Assembly: GCA_955652925.1 (NCBI GenBank)
Contig: CATPCO010000395.1
Coordinates: 1-10,026, forward strand
From: an uncultured Xanthobacteraceae bacterium
Lineage (GTDB): Bacteria > Pseudomonadota > Alphaproteobacteria > Rhizobiales > Xanthobacteraceae
Direction of reading: 5' to 3'
DNA length: 10,026 nt
The first letter of the stretch is position 1; each line of letters starts with the position of its first letter. The translations under genes and the position numbers were made by a program. Positions 8,055 to 10,026 of the stretch are shown one piece after another. The notes beneath the pieces are model-generated. The model ran no database searches, was not told the DNA's origin, and was given only the letters and a program-made list of their open reading frames with translations.

Positions 8055-8060
8055 AGAGGT
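8055..8060 (+). promoter_or_regulatory. Ribosome-binding site that decides the start of the NitT/TauT-type binding protein
   Basis: AGAGGT sits six bases before the ATG at 8067. Starting there puts a typical Sec signal peptide at the very N-terminus. The alternative in-frame TTG at 8007 would place 20 charged residues in front of it and has no comparable site upstream. Confidence 0.6.
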
Positions 8061-8066
8061 GCCGAC

Positions 8067-9083
8067 ATGCGCCCTATCCATATTGTTGCGACGATTGCGA
8101 TGACGTTGTTTCTTGCGGCGTCGCTTGCACCGTCGCAGGCCGCGGCGGCCGAGGTATCCGAGGTCAGGATCGTCGCGCAGAACGGTTCGAATTATCTGCC
8201 GCTGTTTGTCATGCAGGGGCAGAAGCTCGTTGAGAAGCACCTGGCGGCCAAGGGGCTTGCTTCAACCGGCGTTGTCTGGAGCAAGCTTGCGGGTCCCTCC
8301 GCAATCGTCGACTCGTTCCTTGCCGGTGCCGTTCACTTCTCCGGCCAAGGCGTCCCCTCGACGGCCCTGATCTGGGACCGCACGCGCAACGGCATCGGCG
8401 CCAAGGCGGTGTCCGCAATGACCGCCTCGAACATCTGGATGATGACGCGCAGGCCGGAGCTCAAGTCATTGCGTGATCTGACCGACAAGGACCGCATCGC
8501 CCTGCCCTCGATCAAGACTTCGACCCAGGCGCTGTTTCTCTGGACCGCGGCGGAAAAGGAATTCGGCGAGGGACAATGGGGCAAGCTCGACTTCATGACG
8601 GTCTCGCTGCCGCACCCCGATGCCATGGCGGCGGTGCTCAATCCTTCCGGCGAAATCACGGTTCATTCTGCCACTTCGCCCTATGCGGACCTTGAACGCA
8701 AGGCCGGGCTGCACTCCATCACCGACCTTTATGCGGTCGAAGGCGGCGCCGTCACCGGGCTCAATCTGGTTTCAACCGAACAGTTCCGCAAAGCCAACCC
8801 GATCACTTACGACGCCGTGGTGGCTGCGTTCGATGAAGCGATTGTCTGGATCAACGCCGATAAGCGGCGCGCTGGGCAGCTCTATCTCGAAATGTCCAAG
8901 GATAAGATGTCGCTTGATGATCTCATGGAGATCCTCAATGCGCCGGATTACATTTTCGACAGAACGCCGCGCCGGGTTGGATCGGCGCTCAGGATGTTGC
9001 ACAAAACCGGGACGATCAGGACGAAGGCGCAGTCCTGGAAGGACATGTATTTTCCCGAGGCGCAGCAGTTGCCGGGCGATTAG
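8067..9083 (+). CDS. NitT/TauT-type ABC transporter substrate-binding protein
   Basis: Exported binding protein, 338 residues with the start chosen here. Residues 1-28 form a Sec signal peptide: Arg2, a hydrophobic core around 6-20, then SQAAAA with cleavage likely near 26-28. The mature protein starts with EVRIVAQNGSNYLPLFVMQGQKL, the first strand and helix of the NMT1/SsuA-like fold. Then come a ligand-gating segment (GPSAIVDSFLAGAVHFSGQGVPS), a hinge-like LPSIKTSTQALFLW, and a helical C-terminus ending in DMYFPEAQQLPGD. Members bind sulfonates, nitrate, pyrimidine precursors or aromatic acids, and the ligand here cannot be read off. No NitT/TauT permease or ATPase follows; the next gene is convergent, 10 nt away. 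The 97-nt gap after the hydrolase gene leaves room for its own promoter, so it may or may not belong to the upstream unit. Confidence 0.88.
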   Translation: MRPIHIVATIAMTLFLAASLAPSQAAAAEVSEVRIVAQNGSNYLPLFVMQGQKLVEKHLAAKGLASTGVVWSKLAGPSAIVDSFLAGAVHFSGQGVPSTALIWDRTRNGIGAKAVSAMTASNIWMMTRRPELKSLRDLTDKDRIALPSIKTSTQALFLWTAAEKEFGEGQWGKLDFMTVSLPHPDAMAAVLNPSGEITVHSATSPYADLERKAGLHSITDLYAVEGGAVTGLNLVSTEQFRKANPITYDAVVAAFDEAIVWINADKRRAGQLYLEMSKDKMSLDDLMEILNAPDYIFDRTPRRVGSALRMLHKTGTIRTKAQSWKDMYFPEAQQLPGD

Positions 9084-9093
9084 CGACTGGAGC

Positions 9094-9864
9094 CTAGATC
9101 ACCCGATAGCCGCCATCCGCCATGATGATCGAGCCGGTAACGTAGCCGGAGAGATCGCAGGCGAGAAAGATCGCCGGGCCGACGATGTCCTCGGGCTTTC
9201 CGGTACGCCCCAGCGGCGTGTGATCGAGGAAGATCTTCACCAGCTCCGGGTGATTGGCGCGCGCTCTCGCGTTGAGCGGCGTCTCGATCAGGCCGGGCCC
9301 GATCGCGTTCACGCGCACGCCGTCTTTGCCGAGCTCGGCCGCGAGCGCGCGGGTAAAGCCGAGCACCCCGTGCTTTGAGGTGGTGTATGCCAGCGAGTTG
9401 GGCGTGCGCACATGCATGAAGGACTGAATCGAAGCGATGTTGACAATCCGTCCCCTGCTCGCGCGCAGCTGTTCGAGCAAGGCGTGGGTCACGTTGAACA
9501 CGCCGTTGAGGTTGACCGCCATGATATCTTGCCAGTCCTTGGTCACGGCCTGCGGATCCGCGGTGAAAGCGTTACGGCGGTTGATGCCGGCATTGTTGAC
9601 GAGGATTGTGACCTGACCGATTTGTCGCCTGATCTCGCCCGCAATTTCGCGGCATTTGTCCCGATCGGTCACATCGAGCGTAAAGCTCTGCGCCTTGCCC
9701 CCCGCCGCCGTGATGGCCTCGACGGTTTCGGCGGCGGCCTTGGCGTCAATATCGGCCACGGCGACGTGCGCGCCCTCGCGTGCATAACCGAGCGCAATCG
9801 CACGGCCGATGCCGGAGCCGCTGCCGGTGATTACTGCGATGTGTCGCTCAAGAAGCCCCGCCAT
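9094..9864 (-). CDS. SDR-family NAD(P)-dependent oxidoreductase
   Basis: Classical short-chain dehydrogenase/reductase, 256 residues, cytoplasmic, expected to interconvert an alcohol and a ketone with a nicotinamide cofactor. Seen in order: the cofactor-binding TGSGSGIG at 13-20, Asp38 at the end of the second strand (VAVADID), which favours NAD(H) over NADP(H), the NNAG motif at 90-93, Ser145 in VNIAS, and the catalytic Tyr160 and Lys164 (YTTSK). NAIGPGLIETP at 186-196 follows. Ser145 is 15 residues from the Tyr rather than the usual 13, so the connecting loop carries about two extra residues. The ATG has a strong AAAGGAGG eight bases before it. The gene lies 47 nt after the partial gene upstream on the same strand, probably in one operon. 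Similar proteins are often labelled glucose 1-dehydrogenase, gluconate 5-dehydrogenase or FabG-like; the substrate is not determinable here. Confidence 0.93.
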   Translation of the reverse strand: MAGLLERHIAVITGSGSGIGRAIALGYAREGAHVAVADIDAKAAAETVEAITAAGGKAQSFTLDVTDRDKCREIAGEIRRQIGQVTILVNNAGINRRNAFTADPQAVTKDWQDIMAVNLNGVFNVTHALLEQLRASRGRIVNIASIQSFMHVRTPNSLAYTTSKHGVLGFTRALAAELGKDGVRVNAIGPGLIETPLNARARANHPELVKIFLDHTPLGRTGKPEDIVGPAIFLACDLSGYVTGSIIMADGGYRVI

Positions 9865-9872
9865 TGTCGTCC

Positions 9873-9880
9873 CCTCCTTT
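9873..9880 (-). promoter_or_regulatory. Strong ribosome-binding site of the SDR gene
   Basis: Read on the minus strand this is AAAGGAGG, a near-perfect anti-16S match, eight bases before the ATG at 9864. It fixes the SDR start and is the strongest such site in the window. Confidence 0.75.
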
Positions 9881-9911
9881 GCGCCGGATCAGAAATGCTT
9901 GCTGCTCGCCG

Positions 9912-10026
9912 CTAGTACAAAAGCGCGGCGGCGCGTTTCGCCACAGCAGGCGAGATCTCGCCATAGATTTGCTTGACCATGCGCTCGGCCTGTTCACCCG
10001 AGAGCGGCCTCACCTCGAGCTTCAAC
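9912..10026 (-). CDS. C-terminal end of a gene, possibly a Bug/TctC-type solute-binding protein (partial)
   Basis: On the minus strand an open frame enters from the right edge and ends at TAG (9912-9914), giving 37 residues. The tail contains LEVRPLSGEQAERMVKQIY followed by EISPAVAKRAAAL. An acidic or aliphatic strand, then a P-x-SG-E-turn, then a helix ending in a 'P-x-V-x-(K/R)-A' motif is how many Bug/TctC extracytoplasmic receptors (tripartite tricarboxylate transporter family) end, and such genes often sit beside SDRs in Rhizobiales and Burkholderiales. This is a resemblance recalled from the family, on too few residues to be firm. That it is a real coding end is well supported by the codon pattern, the stop and the closely following SDR gene. 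Confidence 0.5.
   Translation of the reverse strand, partial: LKLEVRPLSGEQAERMVKQIYGEISPAVAKRAAALLY

Noticed and set aside
8007..8066. TTG start for the NitT/TauT-type binding protein
   Set aside because: It would add 20 polar residues before an otherwise normal signal peptide, and the ATG at 8067 has AGAGGT in front of it. The TTGACG at 8007-8012 could be a -35 box, but no convincing -10 element lies 16-18 bases downstream, so I did not call a promoter.
6542..8068. Long antisense open frame of 508 codons opposite the second hydrolase
   Set aside because: It lies almost wholly opposite a well-supported hydrolase gene. Its translation is rich in Arg, His and Ala with no recognisable domain, as expected from the complement of GC-rich coding DNA.
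9084..9093. Terminator between the converging binding-protein and SDR genes
   Set aside because: Only 10 bases separate the stops and I see no stem-loop with a T-run there.

Overview
The window is GC-rich, densely coding bacterial DNA. Its ABC solute-binding proteins, the NitT/TauT-like and probable Bug/TctC-like families, and its codon preferences suggest an alphaproteobacterium of the Rhizobiales (Bradyrhizobium-like). This is inferred from protein flavour; no marker gene is present. No RNA genes, insertion sequences, CRISPR arrays or phage genes were seen.

Layout. Positions 1-4392 (+) hold a CUT1-type (carbohydrate uptake family 1) ABC importer: a family-1 solute-binding protein cut by the left edge, two MalF/MalG-like permeases joined by an ATGA overlap, and a MalK/UgpC-like ATPase with a GTG start. 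Positions 4420-7969 (+) hold two tandem, closely related CocE/NonD-family alpha/beta hydrolases of 584 and 580 residues without signal peptides. Positions 8067-9083 (+) encode a secreted NitT/TauT-type solute-binding protein with no cognate permease or ATPase in view. On the minus strand, converging on it, are an SDR oxidoreductase (9094-9864) and, upstream of that, the last 37 codons of another gene, possibly a Bug/TctC-type binding protein.

How they may work together. The first six genes look like one transcription unit with gaps of 85 nt or less. The simplest reading is import then cleavage: the ABC system brings in a small ester- or amide-bearing compound, and the two cytoplasmic hydrolases cut it. 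The substrate cannot be read from the sequence. The most notable detail is that both hydrolases keep the nucleophile Ser and candidate catalytic His residues but have Gly where cocaine esterase has its charge-relay Asp. No gap without a gene exceeds 100 nt, and no transcriptional regulator is present.
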